Part shown: positions 14,050-20,781 of the stretch, one piece after another
Layout: every line of letters begins with the position of its first letter
Numbering within the stretch: the stretch's first letter is position 1
Virus record (IMG/VR): IMGVR_UViG_3300021376_003594
Coordinates: 1 to 21,264 of that record
DNA: 21,264 bases
From: a virus
Reading direction: 5' to 3' (one strand)
Made by a program: the position numbers and the translations under genes
Notes under the pieces: generated by a model
Database searches by the model: none
What the model was told of the DNA's origin: nothing
Seen by the model: the letters and a program-made list of their open reading frames with translations, nothing else

Positions 14050-16296
14050 ATGGTAGAACCAAGTCAAGAACTGCAACGCATATTTGACAAAGCTGTGGAA
14101 GATGCCGGCAAGTTGAAGCATGAATATGTCACCGTGGAGCATTTGTTATTTGCCATGCTGTGTTATGAAAAATTTGTAAAAGTTTTAGAAGAATATGGAG
14201 CAGATATTACCATATTGAAATCAAATCTTGAAAAACATCTAAAAGAAAAATACAATGACATAGTTTTAGCAGCCGCTCCTGCAAAATACAAGCCAAAAAA
14301 AACTGTCAGTGTGGAACGAGTGCTGAACAGAGCATTCACACAAGTGTTGTTTAATGGCAGACAGCAGATAGAACTGGTAGATGTGTTTCTAAGCATAATG
14401 AGCGAAAGAAAAAGTTTTGCATATTACTACATTGCCAAAGCAAAAATAGAAAAAGATAAGTTTGCTGACTATCTCAACAGCGAAATGGAAGAAGAATTTG
14501 AACAGGTGGAAAACAACAGTCTCACTCAGAGAGCATTGAACATGTACACCACCAACCTTAATGCCGAAGCCAAAAAAGAAAAAATTGATCCTGTGATTGG
14601 TCGTCACAAAGAATTGGATCAGATAGCATTGGCTTTAGGCAGAAGAACCAAGAACAATGTTATACTAGTGGGAGACCCTGGAGTAGGAAAAACTGCTATT
14701 GCAGAAGGGTTGGCTTTGAATATTGTGCGCAATCAGGTTCCTGAATTTTTAAAAGAATATCAAGTGTATAATTTAGACATAGGAGCCATGCTGGCGGGCA
14801 GCAAATACAGAGGAGATTTTGAAGAAAGATTCAAACTGGTATTGCAGGCTTTGAAAAAGAAAGGCAAAACAATTGTGTTTATTGACGAAGCACACAACAT
14901 CAGTGGAGCAGGCAGTGGTGGCGGAGAAAGAGGCAGCAATGACCTTGCAAACATGCTAAAGCCTGTGTTGACCAAAGGTACTTTGAAAGTAGTAGCCAGC
15001 ACCACTTGGGAAGAATATAGAAAATATTTCGAAAAAGATAGAGCTTTGATGAGAAGATTTCAACGCATAACTGTGGATGAACCCAGCAAGGAAGTTACAT
15101 TGGACATATTGCGTGGATTGAAAAAATATTATGAAGACTTCCATAAAACTGAAATCACTGATGAGGCGTTGGATTCAGCTGTGAAATTGAGTTGTAAATA
15201 TCAAACAGACAAAAAATTACCAGACAAAGCTATTGATTTGATAGATCTTGCCTGCAGTAGATTCAACATTAAACCAAAGACAAATAGATTGGTAAATGTG
15301 TCTGAAATTGAGTATGAACTGGCACAGATGGTCACTATTCCTGTGGAAACTATTCAACAAAGAGAGAGCAGTAATCTTGCTAATTTAGAAAAAAATATGA
15401 AATCAGAAGTGTATGGTCAAGACGAAGCCATTAACAATATTGTGGATAAAGTGTTGATAGCACAAGCAGGATTAAAACGTGATAATAAGCCTATAGGATC
15501 TTTTATATTCATGGGCCCAACAGGTTGCGGTAAGACAGAAACTGCAAAACAATTGGCCAAACATCTGGGTACTAAAATGGTGCGTTTTGATATGAGTGAG
15601 TATCAAGAAAAACACAGCATTAGTAAGTTGATTGGATCACCACCAGGCTATGTGGGTTATGAAGAAAACGCAGGATCATTAATCACAAAACTGCAAGAGG
15701 CACCCAACTGTGTGCTGTTGTTGGATGAAATAGAAAAAGCTCATCCTGATGTGAGTCAGATACTGTTGCAGATCATGGATGAAGGCACTGTGACTGGCAG
15801 CAATGGTAAAACTGCGGATTGCAAAAATATTATTTTGATATTGACCACTAATCTTGGAGCAGAACAAGCAGAAAAAGGCAACATAGGTTTTAGCAATTAC
15901 ATAGATCAAGGCTATGAAGACACTGCTTTTAGAAAATTCTTTACTCCAGAATTTAGAAACAGACTGGACGGAGTGATCACTTTCAATAAACTGGCTAAAC
16001 CAGTAATGATTAAAATAGTAGGAAAATTTTTACTGGAGTTAAAAGATTATCTCGTGGACAAAGCAGTGCAAGTGGAAATCACTGATGAAGCCATTGACTG
16101 GTTAGTGGACAAAGGATTTGATCCCAAAATGGGAGCGAGACCTATGCAGAGAGTGATTGATCAAGAGATCAAAAAACCGCTAGCAAGGGAGTTGTTGTTT
16201 GGTGAATTAAAGCAGGGTGGCAAGCTGTTGATCAACGTAAAAGACAACAAAATAGTGCTGCAAGTCAACAACAATTTACAATCAGTCAAAGCATAA
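14050..16296 (+). CDS. clpA: ClpA-like AAA+ unfoldase
   Basis: 748 aa, close to E. coli ClpA (758). The N domain starts MVEPSQELQRIFDKAVEDA with EHLLFAML. Ring 1 has Walker A GDPGVGKT (208-215) and Walker B with DEA at 279-281; ring 2 has Walker A GPTGCGKT (489-496), Walker B LLLDE (556-560), arginine finger RNR (636-638) and sensor-2 GARPMQR. There is no ClpB-type middle coiled coil. The ClpP-docking loop is present: IGF at 612-614 (EKGNIGFSNY), matching the IGL/IGF tripeptide of ClpA/ClpX. It should unfold proteins and feed host ClpP, since no clpP is seen here. SD AAGGAA precedes the ATG. Confidence 0.9.
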   Translation: MVEPSQELQRIFDKAVEDAGKLKHEYVTVEHLLFAMLCYEKFVKVLEEYGADITILKSNLEKHLKEKYNDIVLAAAPAKYKPKKTVSVERVLNRAFTQVLFNGRQQIELVDVFLSIMSERKSFAYYYIAKAKIEKDKFADYLNSEMEEEFEQVENNSLTQRALNMYTTNLNAEAKKEKIDPVIGRHKELDQIALALGRRTKNNVILVGDPGVGKTAIAEGLALNIVRNQVPEFLKEYQVYNLDIGAMLAGSKYRGDFEERFKLVLQALKKKGKTIVFIDEAHNISGAGSGGGERGSNDLANMLKPVLTKGTLKVVASTTWEEYRKYFEKDRALMRRFQRITVDEPSKEVTLDILRGLKKYYEDFHKTEITDEALDSAVKLSCKYQTDKKLPDKAIDLIDLACSRFNIKPKTNRLVNVSEIEYELAQMVTIPVETIQQRESSNLANLEKNMKSEVYGQDEAINNIVDKVLIAQAGLKRDNKPIGSFIFMGPTGCGKTETAKQLAKHLGTKMVRFDMSEYQEKHSISKLIGSPPGYVGYEENAGSLITKLQEAPNCVLLLDEIEKAHPDVSQILLQIMDEGTVTGSNGKTADCKNIILILTTNLGAEQAEKGNIGFSNYIDQGYEDTAFRKFFTPEFRNRLDGVITFNKLAKPVMIKIVGKFLLELKDYLVDKAVQVEITDEAIDWLVDKGFDPKMGARPMQRVIDQEIKKPLARELLFGELKQGGKLLINVKDNKIVLQVNNNLQSVKA

Positions 16297-16320
16297 GCTC
16301 ACACGGGCCTACACTGTGTG

Positions 16321-16328
16321 ACTAAATA
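16321..16328 (+). promoter_or_regulatory. Late-type promoter octamer ACTAAATA
   Basis: ACTAAATA is identical to 3516-3523. The predicted start is 16334, exactly the second of two in-frame ATGs, so it favours ATG 16334 as a leaderless start over ATG 16328. The short inverted repeat TCACAC/GTGTGA (16299-16321) lies just upstream. Confidence 0.55.
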
Positions 16329-16333
16329 TGTGT

Positions 16334-16696
16334 ATGCCAGCATCTAGTGAAACATTATTATCAGCAAACAGCCATCCAGACGGCAGCACCTTAACCACAC
16401 TCACAGGAGAAGAGTTTAAAGGTGATGGTTTTTATGGTCGCAGTGACGGATTTCACACTGTGCAGTACAATCTACAAGATTTTGTGGGCACTGTGAAAAT
16501 ACAAGCTTCATTGGCCACAGAACCTGCAGATTCAGATTGGTTCGATGTGGTAGGCACCACCCACACAAGTGCCACACCTGCACATGCCAATGCGGATGGT
16601 AGTTTTTATTACAATTTTTCAGGTAATTTTGTCTATGTGAGAGCAAGAGTGCTTTTCACAGATGGCACAGTGAACTCAATAAGGATGAATCATTAA
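16334..16696 (+). CDS. Small conserved virion structural protein
   Basis: 120 aa from ATG 16334 (an ATG six bases upstream lies within the promoter). Sequence: GEEFKGDGFYGRSDGFHTVQ, then FVGTVKIQASLATEPADSDW and FSGNFVYVRARVLFTDGTVN. The pattern 'GDG(F/Y)YG.SDG.HTVQ...F.GT...Q..LA..P...DWF.......F.GNF..VRA' is one I recall from T4-like marine phage structural proteins of unknown position. All-beta composition, no catalytic motif. The late-type promoter directly ahead agrees with virion expression. Confidence 0.65.
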   Translation: MPASSETLLSANSHPDGSTLTTLTGEEFKGDGFYGRSDGFHTVQYNLQDFVGTVKIQASLATEPADSDWFDVVGTTHTSATPAHANADGSFYYNFSGNFVYVRARVLFTDGTVNSIRMNH

Positions 16697-16697
16697 T

Positions 16698-17285
16698 ATG
16701 CGACATTTTTTCAGTATTATTGGCAAAAATTATAAACCAGAAGATATTTTAGACACTGCTCTACAGGCTTCTGCCATAGGTTTATTTGAAGATCAAACAC
16801 AGTATCAGGTATTCGAAGATGATCAAGGCAACACAGTTTTGCGTGTGGAGCTACACAGATCGTTGGACCAACTGGAAGCAGATGATCTTGTGGATTCACT
16901 GATGGAAGATCTACAGTCACAAGGACTAAAAGATTTTGATGTAGAAGTCAGCATGGAAGATAATGTAGACGAAGAAACTTATGAAGATGATGATTTTCAT
17001 AATGCATATGACGTGATGTGGTTCAATGAAGATGACACATTAGACGAAGCTGAATACAGAGGACGCAAAGTGCCTTTGGGCAAACCTATGAGAGGCGATG
17101 TAAAAAAATTTAAAGTGTATGTGAGAAAGCCTAATGGCAACATTGTAAAAGTGAATTTTGGTGATCCAAACATGCGTATTAAAAAATCTAATCCAGCTAG
17201 ACGCAGAAGTTTTAGAGCTAGACACAATTGTGCTAACCCAGGACCTAGAACCAAAGCTCGCTATTGGTCATGCAGAAAGTGGTAA
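16698..17285 (+). CDS. Conserved phage protein: acidic N-terminus, basic Cys-containing C-terminus
   Basis: 195 aa. The N-terminal ~110 residues are strongly acidic (EADDLVDSLMEDLQSQGLKD, EDNVDEETYEDDDFHNAYDV). The C-terminal ~75 are basic and well conserved in type: GRKVPLGKPMRGDVKKFKVY, VKVNFGDPNMRIKKSNPARR, RSFRARHNCANPGPRTKARY then WSCRKW. I recall this C-terminal domain in many marine phages under a domain-of-unknown-function label. Its two Cys and Arg/Lys cluster may bind nucleic acid or metal. It starts one base after the upstream stop and three bases before the next gene. The bipolar charge resembles scaffold/core proteins, but that is speculation. Confidence 0.65.
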   Translation: MRHFFSIIGKNYKPEDILDTALQASAIGLFEDQTQYQVFEDDQGNTVLRVELHRSLDQLEADDLVDSLMEDLQSQGLKDFDVEVSMEDNVDEETYEDDDFHNAYDVMWFNEDDTLDEAEYRGRKVPLGKPMRGDVKKFKVYVRKPNGNIVKVNFGDPNMRIKKSNPARRRSFRARHNCANPGPRTKARYWSCRKW

Positions 17286-17288
17286 ACC

Positions 17289-17618
17289 ATGAAACAAAAA
17301 GAATTCACTGCACTCACCAAAGAAAAATTAAAATTTGATATTGTAGAAGATATCTATACCTACATGCTAAATGATCAATCATTTTTTAGAAAACATTTCT
17401 TTCCGGTGGCATGCAAATACAACAGTGAAAAAGGAGTGCCTTCTGCACAACATCAAGAAGTATGGAGACCAGTAATAGACACTGCTGTGATTGAATATTT
17501 TGATAAATTTAAAATCAATGCAAGACCTGACAAGTTAATCACTGATGAGGATCGCACTAGATTGGTGTCGCTGATTCAAAAAGGACTTCAACAATTTCCC
17601 ATTAAGAATGATAAATGA
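17289..17618 (+). CDS. Conserved hypothetical phage protein
   Basis: 109 aa. All-helical by composition, with LKFDIVEDIYTYMLNDQSFF, RKHFFPVACKYNSEKG and WRPVIDTAVIEYFDKF. No known motif is recognised. It begins three bases after the preceding stop and overlaps the nucleotidyltransferase (ATGA), so it belongs to one transcription unit with 16334-18172. It may be a small partner of that enzyme, but nothing in the sequence proves this. Confidence 0.6.
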   Translation: MKQKEFTALTKEKLKFDIVEDIYTYMLNDQSFFRKHFFPVACKYNSEKGVPSAQHQEVWRPVIDTAVIEYFDKFKINARPDKLITDEDRTRLVSLIQKGLQQFPIKNDK

Positions 17619-18172
17619 GACTCACAGAATTTACACACAAGATAGCCGCATTCGCTTTTGGTAGGATGAATCCGCCCACCAAAGGGCATGAAAAACTGGT
17701 GAATACTATTTTGCAGCAAACTGGAGATCATTTTTTATTTCTTACTCACACTCAAGACAGCAAAAATAATCCGCTGAGCTTTGAAGACAAACTTAATTTT
17801 GCTAAAAAAATGTTCCCAAATGTCACTGTGGGAGACGCCAGTGTGAAAACCATTATGGATGCAATGAAAAAGTTAGAGCGTGATGGATACACTGACATCA
17901 TATATGTGGCAGGTTCAGACAGAGTGGCTCAATTTGATCAACTATTGAACAAATACAACAACAAGGAATACAAATTCAAAAGCATACGCACAGTTAATGC
18001 TGGAACTAGAGATCCAGATGCAGAAGATGTGGGTGGAGTGAGTGCCAGCAAAGCTAGACAGTATGCTCAAATGGGAGCAAGGCAAAGTTTTATCAATACC
18101 ATACCTACAGACACCAAAACTGCCACAGAACTGTACAAAAAAGTGCGTGACAATCTTAATATAACCGCATAA
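17615..18172 (+). CDS. HxGH-type nucleotidyltransferase (cytidylyl/NMN-adenylyltransferase-like)
   Basis: 185 aa. The first beta strand and nucleotide-binding loop are FAFGRMNPPTKGHEKLV (13-29), where TKGH replaces HxGH. The distal motif is VSASKAR (142-148), the counterpart of (I/V)SxT/SxxR. In between are EDKLNFAKKMFPNVTV and DGYTDIIYVAGSDRV, typical for this Rossmann-like fold. Relatives transfer AMP or CMP to NMN, pantetheine phosphate or glycerol phosphate; the substrate here cannot be told, and NAD salvage (NadM/NatV-like) is one option. The N-terminus MRLTEFTHK belongs to the short tag shared by several downstream genes. Confidence 0.8.
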   Translation: MRLTEFTHKIAAFAFGRMNPPTKGHEKLVNTILQQTGDHFLFLTHTQDSKNNPLSFEDKLNFAKKMFPNVTVGDASVKTIMDAMKKLERDGYTDIIYVAGSDRVAQFDQLLNKYNNKEYKFKSIRTVNAGTRDPDAEDVGGVSASKARQYAQMGARQSFINTIPTDTKTATELYKKVRDNLNITA

Positions 18173-18175
18173 ATA
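18168..18175 (+). promoter_or_regulatory. Late-type promoter octamer CATAAATA
   Basis: CATAAATA overlaps the TAA stop of the nucleotidyltransferase. The predicted start is about 18181, at ATG 18180, with no Shine-Dalgarno sequence; it would give a leaderless mRNA. Confidence 0.55.
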
Positions 18176-18179
18176 TTGT

Positions 18180-18398
18180 ATGGACTCAATTGCAAAACTT
18201 AAAATACTCGCCGGCATAAACAATTACAGCAATAGTATGCCCAGTGTGGAAAATATATCGCACACAGCACAGGCTTTGAAAGACAAAGAAAAAGAATTGG
18301 GTCTAAAGCCTGGTGATCCAGACTGGTTTAAATTATGGTTCAGTCTACCCTACATGACCGGATCAGTGAACAGTAAATTCAGAGGCAGAAAGAAATGA
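18180..18398 (+). CDS. Small conserved phage protein
   Basis: 72 aa. It starts MDSIAKLKILAGINNYSN and ends with KPGDPDWFKLWFSLPYMTGS then FRGRKK. I recall the 'PG...WF.LWFS.P.LTG...F.GRKK' ending from other marine phage proteins of unknown function. Leaderless start after a late-type promoter. It overlaps the next ATG by four bases (ATGA). No enzyme motif. Confidence 0.6.
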   Translation: MDSIAKLKILAGINNYSNSMPSVENISHTAQALKDKEKELGLKPGDPDWFKLWFSLPYMTGSVNSKFRGRKK

Positions 18399-19345
18399 AA
18401 TTAAGAGACATTATTTCGCAGGAAGGTTCACAGATGTCCGGCAGCATGGCTGCCAGGAAGAAGAAACTGGACATGATGAATCCAGATGAGATCAAGGCAT
18501 ATTTTCAAAATAGAGCAGATGTTGCTAAAGCAGCCAGAGGTGGAGTGGTAGCACCAGGATTTTCAGCCAAAGAACTTGCTCAAAGACAAGAATTCAGTTA
18601 TGGCAGAGAGTTTGCCAAGTCGAGACCTTACAGCAGGCATTTCGAAAGCACATTGGACGAAGGATTGAAAGATTGGTTGGCCAAGATGGCTGTGGCTGGT
18701 ATTATTGTGGGCAGCATCGCGGGAGTGGGCACTATCAATAATGCCATCAACAACAGTGTGCCTGTGATACAGGCTATGAACAAGGCTTTGGATGCAGCCA
18801 CTCAACGAGGTGATCAACAATTGATACAAAATATTAAACAGGATTTAGACACAGCAAAATATGTTTTAGATTCAGGCAAAGACCTAAACATGGTGAAACA
18901 AATGCAGGATAGATATGCAAAATTTATGCCAGCAGATTATAAACCCTCTACTCCACCTTTAAAATTTAAAGAAGGATATGGCCGATACTGGTGTTCAACT
19001 GATAAAAAATGGAAAATGCGAAAAGCACCAAAGCAAACTAGAAAAACAGAATCTGAATTGAATCAAGAAATGCAACGTACCCCCTTTAAAACAAAAATCA
19101 TGAAGAAGCTGGGAGAGCCAGTGCGACAGTATCTATCCAATAAGGAAAAGAATCAAGAATTGAAAAAGTTAGATAAACCTGAGAAAGAAGGAATTTTGGG
19201 CGCTGTGGCAGGTGGTGTGGTGGGATCAGCTGCGGGCATACCAGGCACAGTGGCGGGTGCTTATCTTGGACACAAAATTCAACAAGCAGCCAAAAATAGA
19301 AAAAATCAACAAGCCAAAGACAATCAAGTTAAGCAGAAAACTTAA
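18395..19345 (+). CDS. Glycine-zipper membrane protein, candidate internal or ejected virion protein
   Basis: 316 aa. The N-terminus MKLRDIISQEG carries the shared tag, followed by a basic, partly disordered region. At residues 87-90 LDE-G matches the T4 prohead protease rule [LI]xE|[AG]. Directly after lies a membrane segment (LAKMAVAGIIVGSIAGVGTI, about 95-115). The middle is helical and polar, then lysine-rich (KKWKMRKAPKQTRKTE). A glycine zipper sits near the end (about 266-295, GAVAGGVVGSAAGIPGTVAG), a motif of membrane-inserting and pore-forming proteins. No family is recognised. An ejected protein that inserts in the cell membrane is a reasonable hypothesis, not a demonstrated one. Confidence 0.6.
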   Translation: MKLRDIISQEGSQMSGSMAARKKKLDMMNPDEIKAYFQNRADVAKAARGGVVAPGFSAKELAQRQEFSYGREFAKSRPYSRHFESTLDEGLKDWLAKMAVAGIIVGSIAGVGTINNAINNSVPVIQAMNKALDAATQRGDQQLIQNIKQDLDTAKYVLDSGKDLNMVKQMQDRYAKFMPADYKPSTPPLKFKEGYGRYWCSTDKKWKMRKAPKQTRKTESELNQEMQRTPFKTKIMKKLGEPVRQYLSNKEKNQELKKLDKPEKEGILGAVAGGVVGSAAGIPGTVAGAYLGHKIQQAAKNRKNQQAKDNQVKQKT

Positions 19346-19349
19346 TGTT

Positions 19350-19523
19350 ATGAAAAAAAAAGCAGATTATTGTGTAAACTGCGGTCATAACAGTCATTGT
19401 GGCAAACGTCTGGAGCGTTGGGAGTATGAGAAAGTGGGCAACGTAATCAAACATCGTTGGAAAATAGAAGTGTGTAAGATCTGCTCCTGCGACCTATGTG
19501 AAGAAGGTTTCACAGAGGAGTAA
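19350..19523 (+). CDS. Small zinc-ribbon protein
   Basis: 57 aa from ATG 19350, just behind the upstream stop. Cysteine pattern: CVNCGHNSHC (8-17) and CKICSCDLC (42-50), giving two Cys knuckles and a WEYEKVGNVIKHRWKIE linker, consistent with a treble-clef or ribbon-type zinc site. A longer reading from 19212 lies inside the preceding gene in another frame and is rejected. Such small zinc proteins often bind host RNA polymerase or nucleic acid; the target here is unknown. Confidence 0.65.
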   Translation: MKKKADYCVNCGHNSHCGKRLERWEYEKVGNVIKHRWKIEVCKICSCDLCEEGFTEE

Positions 19524-19549
19524 TCCGCCATGTCAACACAGTTGATGCC

Positions 19550-20260
19550 ATGAAAATAATCGAAATAATTACCAAAAAAACATTGGTTGACTTTCACACG
19601 GAAAAGTTGCATAATGTACAGATGAAAGAAAGTAAGAATATGCCCAAAGTTTATTTGGACATGGATGGGGTGATTGCTGATTTTTTTGGTGGAGTTGAAA
19701 GATTGTATGGTGTGGATCACTGGAAACAACTCACATCGGATGTCACCAAGGATCTAAAAAAAGAAGTGATTGATCGCATATCTGGCACAGATTTCTTTGC
19801 ACATCTACCCAAATTCAGCACAGCAGATACTTTGATTGAAATTATAAAAAAATTCACAGGTGGTCAATACAGCATACTGACATCACCATTGAGAGGTGAC
19901 AATGAGAACAGTGGCTATTATAAAAAGATATGGGTGAGCAAAAATATAGTGAAGCCCGACGAAATAATTGTGACTGGTCGCAAAGAAACGTATGCCAAAA
20001 GCAACGGCACAGCCAACATATTGATAGATGACCGACCAGTGAACATTAGCAAATGGCAGGCCAAAGGAGGTTATGGCATATTGTATCAGGCCAACAAGGA
20101 CTCTGTCAGCAAGGTACAAACAGCTTTGGCACAGTATGAAAACAAAGGCAAACAACCTGCAGAAACATTTGGAGTAGGCATAATAACCAAACAAAACACC
20201 ACCAAAGATGTCAAGCCTGGTGAAATTCGCAGACAGGCTAAAAAACTAAAATTGATGTGA
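19550..20260 (+). CDS. HAD-family 5'(3')-deoxyribonucleotidase-like phosphatase, possible dual start
   Basis: Open from ATG 19550 (236 aa, MKIIEIITKK.. tag) with an in-frame ATG at 19622 (212 aa). The catalytic core begins KVYLDMDGVIADFFGG, HAD motif I with two Asp (residues 13 and 15 of the short form). Motif II is SILTSP, the motif III Lys lies in RKETYAK, and motif IV is LIDDRP. This is the NT5C-like layout for dephosphorylating deoxynucleotides, which fits phage nucleotide management. A sigma70-like promoter inside the first 24 codons would start transcription at ATG 19622. The extension would then exist only on read-through transcripts. The ~40-residue C-tail (TTKDVKPGEIRRQAKKLKLM) lies outside the HAD fold. 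Confidence 0.8.
   Translation: MKIIEIITKKTLVDFHTEKLHNVQMKESKNMPKVYLDMDGVIADFFGGVERLYGVDHWKQLTSDVTKDLKKEVIDRISGTDFFAHLPKFSTADTLIEIIKKFTGGQYSILTSPLRGDNENSGYYKKIWVSKNIVKPDEIIVTGRKETYAKSNGTANILIDDRPVNISKWQAKGGYGILYQANKDSVSKVQTALAQYENKGKQPAETFGVGIITKQNTTKDVKPGEIRRQAKKLKLM
19587..19615 (+). promoter_or_regulatory. Sigma70-like promoter inside the nucleotidase N-terminal extension
   Basis: TTGACT (19587-19592), a 17-base spacer and CATAAT (19610-19615). The predicted start is 19622, exactly the internal in-frame ATG. It has the same spacing and leaderless geometry as the promoters at 4312, 5559 and 11724. Confidence 0.55.
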
Positions 20261-20261
20261 T

Positions 20262-20579
20262 ATGAAAATTTTAGAAATTACCGAAGGCAAAAGAATACCT
20301 AGGAAAAAAGGTCAACCAGCTGGATCAAAAAAACACAGTGATTTGTACACAGATGAAAATCCCAAAGGTACCATACATGGTCTAGGTTTTAAAGATGAAG
20401 CAGCAGCACGTGCTTCTGTATCCAAGATTCGTCGCAGTGGCAGATCACATGCACACAAAATACAAGCAGCAGTGGCCATGGAACAGCGAGCAAAGGCAGC
20501 AGGCAAAGCAGCAGCCGCAGCAGTGTACAGACGTTACATAAATAGAATGAAGAAGCGCACAAAAGCAATGAACAAATGA
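20262..20579 (+). CDS. Very basic small protein with T4-like capsid-targeting tag, candidate internal protein
   Basis: 105 aa. The N-terminus MKILEITEGKRIPRKKG: the first eight residues end in ITE followed by G, matching the T4 prohead protease cleavage rule [LI]xE|[AG] and resembling the T4 internal-protein targeting sequence MKTYQEFIAE|A. The rest is strongly basic (KKHSDLYTDENPKGTIHGLG; SKIRRSGRSHAHKIQAAVAM; YRRYINRMKKRTKAMNK), ideal for DNA contact. I recall related 'SDLYTDENPKGTIHGL....SHAHKIQAA.AM.QRA' proteins in cyanophages, function unknown. Overlaps the next gene by four bases (ATGA). Confidence 0.6.
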   Translation: MKILEITEGKRIPRKKGQPAGSKKHSDLYTDENPKGTIHGLGFKDEAAARASVSKIRRSGRSHAHKIQAAVAMEQRAKAAGKAAAAAVYRRYINRMKKRTKAMNK

Positions 20580-20722
20580 AAATCAAAGAAATTTTATACA
20601 CTAAAAAATATGTGCATCCTGATGTGGAGAAGATACTGGATCGCAACGAAAAAAGAGCAAAAGCCCGCAAATCAAAAATGACCATGGGCTTCCCCATGGG
20701 ATATCCTTACAGAGTGAGATAA
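20576..20722 (+). CDS. Small basic protein with shared N-terminal tag
   Basis: 48 aa: MKIKEILYTKKYVHPDVEKI, then LDRNEKRAKARKSKM and TMGFPMGYPYRVR. It overlaps the previous stop (ATGA), so translation is coupled. The tag MKIKEI matches its neighbours. The middle is a basic helix and the end is Gly/Pro/Tyr-rich. No known family; its short length and charge fit a packaged or DNA-associated peptide. Confidence 0.55.
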   Translation: MKIKEILYTKKYVHPDVEKILDRNEKRAKARKSKMTMGFPMGYPYRVR

Positions 20723-20749
20723 CACAGTATAATTCCTTGGTGATATTTT

Positions 20750-20757
20750 GGTAAATA
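20750..20757 (+). promoter_or_regulatory. Late-type promoter octamer GGTAAATA
   Basis: GGTAAATA precedes an SD (TTAGGAG, 20766-20772) and ATG 20782. The stretch TAAATACT..CATA-TTAGGAGACAA mirrors 4869-4892. A TATAAT at 20728-20733 lies upstream but lacks a convincing -35 element. Confidence 0.5.
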
Positions 20758-20781
20758 CTGCCATATTAGGAGACAACTGTG

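Noticed and set aside
16299-16321. Short hairpin TCACAC/GTGTGA after clpA as a terminator
   Set aside because: The stem is only six pairs with an 11-base loop and no T-run follows, so it is too weak to call.
19212-19349. N-terminal extension of the zinc-ribbon gene
   Set aside because: It lies in another frame inside the glycine-zipper gene; ATG 19350 right after that stop gives a compact complete zinc protein.
20728-20733. TATAAT hexamer as a sigma70 promoter
   Set aside because: No -35 element lies 16-18 bases upstream and there is no extended -10, so the nearby late-type octamer is the better explanation.
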